From Opeltia flavorubescens (taxonomy: Eukaryota > Ascomycota > Lecanoromycetes > Teloschistales > Teloschistaceae): a stretch of 64,000 nt of DNA. The stretch lies in NCBI GenBank assembly GCA_000442125.1, contig KE546967.1:372001-436000 (forward strand). The letters are read 5' to 3'. Under the pieces are notes generated by a model. The model was given only the letters and a program-made list of their open reading frames with translations, was not told where the DNA came from and searched no databases. The translations under genes were made by a program, and so were the position numbers. Every line of letters begins with the position of its first letter. Position 1 is the first letter of the stretch. Below are positions 34,663 to 43,979 of the stretch, piece by piece.

Positions 34663-35709
34663 ATGACAGAATCTAATATCAGAGAGACTAAAAAAGGTCT
34701 GTTGAAACAGTGTTCAGATGTTCAGATACTGACTTAGAATAGTTTGGACCACCTTGATCACAAATACCAATTACCTCTCCGGTCTACTCACTCTCGACTT
34801 TTCGCTCAAGAAGCATAAGTCTAGATATCCACTTGTAGCTCTCTATACAGACACATTTCCTGAAGAGGGTCACAAAGCTCTCGACATTCGTCATATTCCA
34901 AAGCAGCATGTCGAATATATTCTGCCATCGGTTGCTAAGGACTTTACCAACGATCCAAGATTCTATGACTGCTGGAGCAAGCTGGTACCGTTTTCGCTGA
35001 CCCAGTATGACAGAATCGTGCAGCTAGATAGCGACATGTTGGTCTTGAAGAATATGGATGAACTCATGGACCTGGAATTGGATCCTCCATCAATGAAAGG
35101 CTCTGGTAAAAGAGTCTTTGCTGCCAGTCACGCCTGCGTGTGCAATCCGTTGAAAAAGCCGCATTATCCGGCGGATTGGTAAGTCTTCCATTGGTCGATA
35201 AACCGCGATCGAATTTCGACAAGTCTTCGTATAGCTGAAAGATTGCTAGGATACCTCAAAATTGCGCGTTCACCACTCAACATGCAGACCCTGAGACTGC
35301 TCAGAATGAAGGAGCACCAGCTAGTGCAGGTCTGGGGATGCCCAACGGCGGACTTCAAGTCGTTAACCCATCGTCTGATGTCTTTGATCTCATGAATGAG
35401 CGTATGGCTAGTTCAGAAGCGGTTCAAAATTATGATTTTGCGGATCAATCGTTGTTGTCGGACCTTTTCTGGGGACGATGGGTGGCGTTACCGTATATTT
35501 ACAATGCTTTGAAGACGATAGCCTGGACGGATGTGCATTCTGCTATCTGGCGGGAGGATAGTATTAAGAACATTCACTACATCTTAAGCCCAAAGCCATG
35601 GGATGAGCAACCAGGCAAAGAAGAATATGAGACTCATAAATGGTGGTGGGTATACAATCAGGAAAGGTTATCGCAAGAGAAGAATAATGGCGTAATTGAT
35701 GGTTTCTGA
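34663..35709 (+). CDS. Glycosyltransferase family 8 (glycogenin/galactinol-synthase-like)
   Basis: Exons 34663-34696, 34743-35178 and 35250-35709 give 309 residues. The core is GT8: VWTTLITNTNYLSGLLTLDFSL at the N-terminus, the metal-binding DSD (107-109) in VQLDSDMLVL, then FNGG-like GMPNGGLQVVNPS and FADQSLLSDLFWGRW. GT8 enzymes are retaining transferases using UDP-sugars with Mn2+. No signal or membrane segment is present, so it is cytosolic like glycogenin, but it is shorter and lacks the C-terminal glycogen-synthase-binding tail. The first intron uses a weak GTCTGT donor and skips a nearer TAG acceptor; this is chosen because only it keeps frame. Confidence 0.9.
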
Positions 35710-36442
35710 GAAGAGCTACAATCATATACTTCAAAATACCAGGCATTCACCAATGTCGAAGAATTATCGGTCATGATGGCGTAACAGAATCTTTTTCTAC
35801 AAGCAGAAAGTAGACTTTAGTAAGATAATTGCAGGGTAAAGCATTTAATCGATACTTCGGTGCCAGAGGTAGAACGAACACCTCGAGCACCCTTGTGCTT
35901 TGTAGAAGTAATGACATTTCCTTCCTCGTTCTTTAATGCACAAGAATCTGTATAGATTTGCGTAGAGGGGTTGGATTTGGTAGGTAGGTAGGTATCTTAT
36001 CCATGGAAAGGTAGAACAAAGGAATGCTGTGGCTTAATGATGATGTTGATGACGGTCGATTCGTTGACCGATGGACTTCACTTTATCCAATGAGCAAGGA
36101 GGACCGATGTTGGCCAAAGGATGTAACCTTAAAAGAGCCCCTTCCCGATTCGGGACCAGCTGCCGGATGATCAGTTTAGCTTGATGCCTTCAGGAGACGC
36201 CATATTGGTATTTTCTCATTATTTTGACACGATCATTAGAACTAAACTTCTTCGCTAGAACATCGTTCTTTGAAGCACTTCGAGTCCTCATGCAAATAGA
36301 CAGTAATACGTGGCTCCCTAGCTTGTGTTGACTGCCCTCGCCATGATTTCATGAGGCCCCCACTCGTCGGAATCATCACGGCAACCATTCGGTAATCGAT
36401 GAGCGTGGCCTTCACCTCATCACCCCTTCGAAACTTGGCACA
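35710..36442. other. Intergenic, 0.7 kb
   Basis: 3' flank of GT8 and promoter of the mannosyltransferase gene. A (TAGG)n run at about 35981-35994 is the only repeat. No gene supported. Confidence 0.4.
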
Positions 36443-37629
36443 ATGGCCATACCGAGAGCGATACGGCGGACCAATCCAATAACACTGGTCCTCGCTGGCT
36501 TGTTGTCACTTGGTTTCCTGGTCTTCCTTTTCTCCCCGTCCTCCAATGCCGCTGCCATCTCAACTGCGAAGCGGAAATTCGACTCCGCGGCCGCACACCC
36601 TCTTTCACCACCTACTGCACCCTTCCAGAAAACCGCGTCGTCTATGAAAGGCAAACGACCTCCTCCACCCGTTGTCCATTATCACATGAACAACCTTACC
36701 ACCACCTCCGATCCTGTTGCCAACCAAGAAAACGTCCTCATCCTCACACCGCTCGCACGCTTCTACCAAGGTTATTGGGATAATCTCCTATCGCTAACCT
36801 ATCCTCATTCTCTGATCGCCCTTGGTTTCATCACGCCAAAAACACGAGAAGGTAACGCAGCTACAGCTGCCCTTCAGGCCGCCATTGCGCAGACTCAAAA
36901 CGGCCCAGAAGATAAACGCTTTGCAAGTATCTCAATCCTTCGGCAGGATTTCGATCCACCAATATCATCTCAAGATGAATCCGAGCGCCATAAGAAGGAG
37001 AACCAAAAGGCGCGACGGTCCGCCATGTCACAGGCTCGAAACTCTCTCTTGTTCACAACCATCGGCCCCTCCACCTCATGGGTTTTGTGGTTGGACGCTG
37101 ATATCGTCGAAACTCCGCCGACCTTGATCCAAGACCTGACATCCCACGACAAGCCAATTATTGTGCCCAATTGCTTCCAAAAGTATCGAAATGATAAAGG
37201 GCAATGGGACATTCGACCCTACGACTTCAATTCATGGCAGGACAGTGAGACGGCGGCAGAACTAGCTGCGAAATTGGCACCTGACGAAATTCTTTTGGAG
37301 GGCTACAATGATGTCGCAACATACAGGACATTGATGGCGAAGACTGCTGATACCTCGGAAGGAAGAGATCAAAAAGCCATCCAACCTCTGGATGGGGTTG
37401 GAGGAACCGCATTGCTGGTCAAGGCTGAGGTTCATAGGGATGGAGCAATGTTTCCCCCTTTTCCATTCTACCACTTAATAGAGACGGAAGGGTTCGCCAA
37501 AATGGCTCGACGATTGGGTTGGAGCTGCTGGGGATTGCCAAATTATTTCGTATGTGCCAATTGCCAACCAAAATCTCCTCTTTGATTCTTGCTGACGAAA
37601 TTTACCAGGTATATCATTACAACGAATGA
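36443..37629 (+). CDS. Mannan polymerase subunit, Anp1/Mnn9 family (GT62)
   Basis: Exons 36443-37549 and 37609-37629 (final exon only 21 nt, encoding VYHYNE) give 375 residues. It is a type II Golgi protein: short cytosolic start, signal anchor at about 12-31, then a stem. The catalytic domain carries WLDADIVETPPTLI (DAD 218-220), PNCFQKY, YDFNSWQDSETA, ILLEGY, and the very conserved block from DGVGGTALLVKAEVHRDGA to the ETEGFAKMARRLGW region. The ending VYHYNE is typical of Mnn9. Members form the complexes that extend the N-glycan mannan backbone with alpha-1,6-mannose. Closest by motif to Mnn9, but Anp1 or Van1 cannot be excluded. Confidence 0.93.
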
Positions 37630-38264
37630 GCACATGATTCGTCCTTTCGTGTACTATCTTCATGTACGAAGCAACATTTGCCCGGCCGTTTTGGACACCG
37701 GTTTTTCATTGTGCATGATAATCCAATGGCGTTTCTTTACGGCACATGGGAGGCCGCTTGATTGGCTAGCTGGCTTTATGGGATCAGGGCAGCATTACAT
37801 AGTATTACAGCGGTATCCTTATCGCAGGTGCGAATTGGCGGTATACAAGAAAAAAAATAAACGCTGCATGGCTCTACTCGTTCATGTGGCTCCTTTTTCT
37901 CCTCTTCTGGGTTCTTATACTACCAGGAGAACACCATACAAGAAAACAACGTGTCTGAGTCTTTGATACTAAGTGAGTAGCTGAGGTGTGAAGATGTGTC
38001 TGTACTGCCTCAAAAATGTTAGTAAGAGTCATATCTCGAGGCTTAAAGTCTAGAATGGTAGTGAAATTGTTCAATGCTTCCCTCGATCCCATAGAAGATC
38101 AGACGATATCAGAAGCCGTTCCAAATTGGGACAACCTGCATGCAGGTGATCGCCAAGACCTTCCCTTCTCAATGCTCGTGCCCAAGCTCCCCTACCTCAG
38201 ATACTTACCCAGGCCACAATAAAACATCAACCACCCAGATCAAGGAAATAAGGCGAGGGGAAAG
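37630..38264. other. Intergenic, 0.6 kb
   Basis: No gene supported. Contains the 3' flank of the mannosyltransferase and the promoter of the E2 gene. Confidence 0.4.
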
Positions 38265-38841
38265 ATGGCCCCATCCCGTTCCCCCTCCCCACCTACAAAA
38301 CGTCTCCTCCAAGAACTCCGCGATTACACACAAGACCCTCTCCCCTTCCTCCACTCCCTAGCTCCAAAGAGCGAATCCGATCTCTTCGCCTGGGAAGCAG
38401 TGATGCGAGGGCCCACTGGTACCGCTTACGAAAGTAGTTATCCCCAAAGCTCCTCCCTTGCAACCCCCCCCATCTCTACATCCAACAACCCACTAACACA
38501 ACCCCCAAAAACCAGGCGGCCTCTGGCACCTCAGCATCCTCATCCCCCCGACCTACCCTCTCTCACCCCCCACAATAACCTTCACCACCCGAATCATCCA
38601 CCCCAACATCTCCTTCCAAACAGGCGAGATCTGCCTCGACCTTCTGAAGCCGCAGAATAACGGGTGGACGCCTGCGTATACGATTGCGAGGACGATGGAG
38701 GCGATTTGGTTGCTGCTGAGGTATCCGGAGGTGGATAGTCCGTTGAATGTGGAGGTTGCGGTTTTGTTGAGGGCGGGGGATGGGGTTGCGGCGGAGGGGT
38801 TGGTGAGGTGGGGGTGTGGGGAGTGGAGGTGGAGGGGGTGA
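38265..38841 (+). CDS. pex4: Ubiquitin-conjugating enzyme E2, Pex4-like
   Basis: Exons 38265-38433 and 38516-38841 give 164 residues. UBC fold markers: KRLLQELRDY (helix 1), the WHLSILIPPTYPLSPP strand region, HPN at 85-87 and catalytic Cys96 in GEICLDLL followed by NNGWTPAYTI. Length and the C-terminal RAGDGVAAEGLVRW fit fungal Pex4/Ubc10, which monoubiquitinates the import receptor Pex5 at the peroxisome. A GTGAGT donor overlaps the stop, so a short extra exon is possible. The coding strand changes from C-rich to G-rich around 38640. Confidence 0.88.
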
Positions 38842-39092
38842 GTTCTTGCTCGTAGGGGATGGGGGAGAGGTGGAGCGGAAGGAGAGTGGTGGTTGGGAAG
38901 AAAGGGAAGGGGACGATCTTTTTCTGGGGACAGAGTTGTTGTCGGTTCACACATTAAGCGTTGAGCGAAGGCGTTGGAGGAGTCACATATTGTGCGGAGA
39001 CAAAAGCGATTTGTATGGAAGTCAGTTTACAGCTTTACAACCCTCACAGATGCTAGGGCAAAATATTCACTGGGTATCTTTGATGCTATGTT

Positions 39093-40394
39093 TCAGTCGA
39101 ACGGTATTCGTCTGAAGCCAACTTCTTCTCCTTTCTTCTTCGCTTCCTGCTGCGCAGCGATAGTACTTGGGATCTTGATCCCACAACAATCACCCCATGC
39201 GTCATCCCTATGAACATGTTTCACTTCGCCTCCTTCAACAGCCACCTCTCCTCCCTCCTTCTCTTCTGCTTCCGGCTTCAGGCCAACGTCTTCTCCCCCG
39301 CTCATACCCTCTACGGCCGGTACCAGGCTCCCAAATAAGAAATGCTGCATCACTGGCAATTTCCCGAGCACTTCCTTCACAAACATCTTCCGCATGCCTT
39401 GCTCTACCTTTTCCCAATTCTTTGCGCCTGAGATGTCGTCTAGCATAGGCTGCGTCCATTTCAGCCCCTTCACGCTCTTTGACGCCATCGTCTCGCGTAC
39501 CATGTTCAGGTATATGTATTCGTCACCCTCCTCTTCGAGTAGGAGTTCGTTGTGTATGCCCAAGGGGCGGATGTAGGGATGGTGCAAAAGCTGCGATGCT
39601 CCGAACAAGAATGGCAGGAAATGGTAATCGTCTAAACCCCAGACGCCATGGGACCCGGCAGGTTCGAGGTAATACGTGCTTTGGATTTTTCGCATGAGCT
39701 CGACGTATCGCGGGAATACGATGAGAGTAAGAACGGGGAACGTTGATTCTGAGAGAATCGAAAGGCGGTTGAGGCAGAGAAGCCACATAATGAAATTAAG
39801 TTCGTGGCCGGAGCCATAGTCGATTCGAGAGCGGTTACCGAAGGAATTATGGAGATATGTTGAGACTTCTGAGATGGCTGAAGGGTCTGTGAGGCCGAGT
39901 TGAGAATGCCATTCTAAAGATTGCGTGGTTATGGAGTCCAAGAAGTTGCGGAAGGAAGGGTTGCCGAAGCGGGATCCGCCTTGGTCGGCCGGTGGGCATT
40001 GCTTAATGGTGTTTTCGACTGAGGATAGTATTGATACTATTCGTTGGATAGGCTTAGCGGCATCTTGAGCGTTCACCGCAGATACCTTCTTGTCCGCTGC
40101 GGCTTCTGATAGCGAGAAGACAAAGGACAGGATAAGGCTGTAAGTCGGCGAGGTATGGAAGAGTTCATGGTCATGAGCGGATAGAATTCGCCGAGTTGGA
40201 TCGCGAAATGTAATTGTCGATGGATCTGGTGGTAACGGCAGTGGAGGCGTCTGCGGCGCAGGAGGACCATTTTGTGAAGGGGAAGCTCTCTTGCGGGGTG
40301 TTAGAAGGGGAAGCCTTTTGTGGATGTCTGTCTTGTCGATATCACGGAGCTTGGACCGTGAAGGCAAAGAAATTTCTTCGAGTACGGATGGCAT
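39093..40394 (-). CDS. rrd1: PP2A phosphatase activator (PTPA), peptidyl-prolyl isomerase
   Basis: Single exon. From ATG 40394 it encodes 433 residues (MPSVLEEISLPSRSKL..); an upstream in-frame ATG at 40547 would add 51 residues without conserved features. PTPA hallmarks: FRDPTRRILSAHDHELF, FGNPSFRNF, YGSGHELNFIMWLLCL, the AGSHGVWGLDDYHFLPF active-site block and HPYIRPLGIHN. The C-terminus WGDCCGIKIPSTIAAQQEAKK ..RRIPFD is typical of filamentous-fungus Rrd1, not Rrd2. It reactivates PP2A catalytic subunits and acts in G1 and stress responses. It faces Pex4 tail to tail. Confidence 0.95.
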   Translation of the reverse strand: MPSVLEEISLPSRSKLRDIDKTDIHKRLPLLTPRKRASPSQNGPPAPQTPPLPLPPDPSTITFRDPTRRILSAHDHELFHTSPTYSLILSFVFSLSEAAADKKVSAVNAQDAAKPIQRIVSILSSVENTIKQCPPADQGGSRFGNPSFRNFLDSITTQSLEWHSQLGLTDPSAISEVSTYLHNSFGNRSRIDYGSGHELNFIMWLLCLNRLSILSESTFPVLTLIVFPRYVELMRKIQSTYYLEPAGSHGVWGLDDYHFLPFLFGASQLLHHPYIRPLGIHNELLLEEEGDEYIYLNMVRETMASKSVKGLKWTQPMLDDISGAKNWEKVEQGMRKMFVKEVLGKLPVMQHFLFGSLVPAVEGMSGGEDVGLKPEAEEKEGGEVAVEGGEVKHVHRDDAWGDCCGIKIPSTIAAQQEAKKKGEEVGFRRIPFD

Positions 40395-40812
40395 GGCTTC
40401 AGAGTGCGTCGAGTTCACCCGTGTCTTTGCTACCGTGCAGAGGCCGATAGTTGGAATTGCGTATGTCTTGCAGCTAAGCTCGGGGCATTTTGAAATTGTT
40501 CCGATTGTTGGTGGCGGTGGGGTAGAATAGCTCCCGCAGCCTGTCATCCACGACCGCACTGTGACATGACCGTGATATATTGTGTCGAATACTCCATAGG
40601 TTTTCTTAGAATTGGCCTATATACTAATCGGTGTATCGTCTCCTAAGACTGTTTATATATATCAATATAATCATCAGCCGTAATAGGTTACTCAGATTAC
40701 CATGAGCTTTCCCATTCCTTTCCTTCCTTTCCACCCTTCGTGTACGATGAAGAGTAGCCCAATATTTCTAACACTCCTCAACTTTTCTTTCTCATGGTGT
40801 CGAAACTTGGAA
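40395..40812. other. Intergenic between rrd1 promoter and NTF2-like gene end
   Basis: Both genes are on the minus strand. Contains the possible N-terminal extension of rrd1 (to 40547) and an AT-rich stretch at about 40640-40690. No other gene supported. Confidence 0.4.
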
Positions 40813-41389
40813 TTACAGATCACGCCAAAACGTATCGTAATGCTCCGATGTCACGATACCAGCTTTCATCTTCGAAACTCGCCATGGATTACCTGCCTTA
40901 TTGCCCTCTTTGATTACCTGTACTTCAAGCCGACCATTACTTGTTGCTTCTTCGCTCCCACCTCCATCCACATCGCGACGCAAGTAAACTATGAGGTTTG
41001 CGAAAACATCGACACAATTTGGCGCTTCCTGGGCAGCACTACCTGACTCTGTAGGCGAAGGAAGAAAGGGTAGAACCCCGCTGGGTTTTGAGATCAGCGC
41101 TCGATATCTTGCTTCGCCGCGAGAAATGTACATCTGTAAAAGAAACTCACGCAATAGAATGTTGGGCAACCGTTGCATATTTTTTCAACTTTGCCCAGTA
41201 CTGCACAAACTCTTCGTTGCTGTAGACTTGTGGGTCACCGCCGAATAACACGGTGTAGTCCACTTCGATCTTGCTAGCGATGACTTCTTCCCGGAGAACA
41301 TCGAATTGACCATTATCGAAGCCCCAATACAGCTTCAGGACAAGCTCTTGAATTTGGCATTGGTCAAGGACATAGCGTTGTACATCCAT
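40813..41389 (-). CDS. NTF2-like / SnoaL-type protein
   Basis: Exons 41389-41151 and 41080-40813 (70-nt intron GTGAGT..CAG with CTGAT branch-like site) give 168 residues. The order fits the cone-shaped NTF2 fold: helix VQRYVLDQCQIQELVLKLYWGFDNG, core strand VDYTVLFGG, SNEEFVQYWAKL, HSIAG, then VFANLIVYLRRD and VQVIKEG..WRVSKMKAGIV. Proteins of this shape include SnoaL-type enzymes and dehydratases in fungi, often of unknown substrate. No signal peptide. It is divergent to rrp46, 751 bp away. Confidence 0.82.
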
Positions 41390-41837
41390 TCTCTTCAAAT
41401 CGAAAACTGACAATCACTCTATACTAAGCCAATTGGGAATAAGGAAGCAGATGAAGAGCAAAGAAAACAATATAAGCAAAAGGGAAGGGAATTAAATCAT
41501 TTATATTTGAGTGAAGAATAGTAGAATACAAGGAGGTGAGCGATAAGCATGCCCAGTCGGGGAATATCTGTATTACGTTGAATACGAGCGGAGTTAAAGT
41601 TAGGCATCGGGTCAAAGCATCGGGTTTTCGCCACGATGATGCCCGGTACATCAAACTTATGCGAATACTAGAGTGTACAATATGGCAAGAGAACTTTGGT
41701 GTGACTGATAGCTACCACGAATACCGGTAGAAAGAGTCCAATAGATATTAAGGCGCACCTCAATGGCGTGTCGTTATGCAAGTACTTCCATAGAGTTGAC
41801 TCTGTGATTCAGACACCCTCTACTGCTGCAGAGCATT

Positions 41838-41849
41838 TGACACGTGTCA
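41838..41849. promoter_or_regulatory. 12-bp palindrome with CACGTG core
   Basis: TGACACGTGTCA is a perfect inverted repeat, a candidate bHLH or bZIP site about 290 bp before the rrp46 ATG and 450 bp before the NTF2-like ATG. Confidence 0.35.
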
Positions 41850-42004
41850 CGATTGTGTTGATGGCATTTTCTGAGAGAAATGACTGCATTAGCAACTTCC
41901 GTAGCAAGAACAAGGGGAGGGTGGGGAGGAAACCAGCCAGGATCGGGAGTAAATCGCGATTAGCAGCCATTAAAGTTATGGATCTAAATTGGACGCGAGG
42001 CGGC

Positions 42005-42050
42005 CCGCCCCTTGCTAGTGGGGCGGCGGGATGCTAAGCTCGCCTAGCAT
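42005..42050. repeat. Two adjacent hairpins
   Basis: First stem CCGCCCC (42005-42011) pairs with GGGGCGG (42020-42026) over an 8-nt loop. Second stem ATGCTA (42031-42036) pairs with TAGCAT (42045-42050), also over an 8-nt loop. They lie about 90 bp upstream of the rrp46 start. Confidence 0.5.
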
Positions 42051-42140
42051 GCTCTGGCGGGCATAAGGATCTGTAAAAGTTAAGTCTTTGGGAAAATATA
42101 TTCCGATACTTCTGATCTACCACATCTAGCAATCCAAGCT

Positions 42141-42985
42141 ATGACAGAGGCAATTACGATATCACCTCTTCATCGCGCCGATGGCTCTGCAAGTTATTTA
42201 GGCAACGGATACTCGGTGATTGCAGCTGTCAATGGCCCTATTGAGGTACAGAGGAAAGACGAGATCCCAGAGGAAGCAGCAATCGATGTTGTATTGAGGC
42301 CTGCTGTCGGTATTGGAGGTATTTCTCGGCTTAGTGCACTCAATGTCTAGTGTTCTACGCTGACACAATTTCCAGCTGTGCGGGAGCGACATCTAGAGTC
42401 CATCGTTCAAAAAGCCTTACGTCAAATCGTCATTCTCACAGCGAATCCCAGGACACTCATATCGGTATCATTGCAGGTTACTGCGACACCAACAGGGAGT
42501 AGTGGACCAAAAGAATTGCACCAATCTCACACCGTAAGCAAAAACCATCGCTGTTACGATTAAACTAACAATCTTCTGAGAACCTTCCGCTTCTACCATC
42601 GTTATTACAATCATCTATGTTAGCATTACTAGCCACCTCGATTCCCTTGGCCATGGTCTTGACTTCAATACTGGTTGCAGTAAGCGCAAGTGGTGAATTA
42701 CTCAGTGATACTCAACCCGATGATATAAAGGAAGCGGTATCCCTGCACGTCTTTGGTTTCTCGTCACATGGAGAACTTGCAGTGGCAGAGAGCGAAGGAG
42801 CCTTTAGTATCGACACCTGGGAACACGCATACAACCATGCAGAGCAAAAATGTCGAGGCTCCGCCATCAGAGACGTTGACCAGACGGGCGACGTGAACAT
42901 GGAGTCCTCGTCTTTGGACAGTCTGGACAACTCCATCAAACGTGCCATGGAGCAAAAGATCGCCAAAGAGGAACGATGGAAGTGA
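42141..42985 (+). CDS. rrp46: Exosome complex component Rrp46 (RNase PH fold)
   Basis: Exons 42141-42318, 42376-42533 and 42581-42985 give 246 residues (yeast Rrp46 is 223). It starts MTEAITISPLHRADGSASY. RNase PH landmarks: the SVIAAVNGPIEV strand, the EAAIDVVLRP strand, RERHLESIVQKALRQIVI and the late SGELLSDTQPDDIKEAVSLHVFGFSSHGELAVAESEG hairpins. In eukaryotes this subunit sits in the catalytically dead six-membered ring of the RNA exosome, nuclear and cytoplasmic. The acidic Ser-rich segment after residue 205 is lineage-specific. Confidence 0.93.
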
Positions 42986-43979
42986 GCAGAAACTCATTCA
43001 CAAAATCTCTTATTCGTCATCATCAGTATTCAACGTAACAACATGATTCGTACAAGTGAAGTCGGTGCTTGGCTACGAGGACCCATTCCTTAGAATATGG
43101 AAGATTGAGGGAGGCAGTATTACTGATTATCCGGGAAATTCTGCGGTTGGTACAATCAGTCCTATACATCATTTTCGAGGATCTCCAAGATATCTGGGAC
43201 AGATCGGATGGCATATAAAGATCGTTTTGGATTTTGCTCGGACATGAAGGATTGACTTGCGGATCCAATGGTAGGTAGCGCGACGGCCACCAGCGTTGGC
43301 CTATATTTCGGATTTATCCATCTACCCTTTTCCAGCCTTTGCATTGATAGTTGCTGACTTTTGGAAGTGAAGTGTGAGGTTAATGACTTGGTGTGACTAC
43401 GCATTGAATACCAAGCCCGAACGACCCATGCAGTGGTAGCGCCGGGTTTGGGATGCGTTATCCATGTGCTTGCATGATTGGCTTACGACATGCCCTGAAT
43501 TTTGTTCAACTCCTGCACAATGCCATCATTGTTACGGAGTTCAGGAGGAGAAATTTGTTGCATTGAAGTTTGCTTTCACGTTTGTATATCTTCTATTCAT
43601 GACCCACAGCAACTAGTTCTTCGACCTATCAGTCCGCAGCCGAAAGCTACCCCGCTAACCCATTACACGTTCTTCAATCTCGTCCCGCCATGACATTCTC
43701 AGAAATACCGATATTCAAATCATCACCATAGCACTTCTAGGTCATCAAAATCAACTGGCAATTGCTCACATGGCTATCAGATCATCTTTCAATTATACCG
43801 ATGCTGCTGGAAGTCAATGGACATCTTAATCCAGCATTCAGACGTGCACAACCTTTCCGCAGGATTCCGGAAGCTTTACTACTTTCCACATTATCACCTT
43901 AAGTCTGACGCTCATTGGATATTGCAGGTGGCAGCTCCCGCAAGCAAAGAGGAGGGACGCTTGATGCTATACAAACAAC
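42986..43979. other. Intergenic, 1 kb
   Basis: 3' flank of rrp46 and promoter of the NAD kinase gene. Small frames in both strands only; no gene supported. Confidence 0.4.

Larger units (their letters stand above)
41390..42140. promoter_or_regulatory. Divergent intergenic region, NTF2-like/rrp46
   Basis: Contains a 12-bp perfect palindrome TGACACGTGTCA (41838-41849) and two adjacent GC-rich hairpins (42005-42050), both listed separately. No gene supported. Confidence 0.45.

Noticed and set aside
34663-37629. Adjacent GT8 and GT62 transferases as a glycosylation operon
   Set aside because: They are separated by 733 bp, one looks cytosolic and the other Golgi, and eukaryotic neighbours need not be linked in function.
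39235-39786. Long plus- and minus-strand frames inside rrd1
   Set aside because: Shadows of the PTPA gene caused by its compositional bias.
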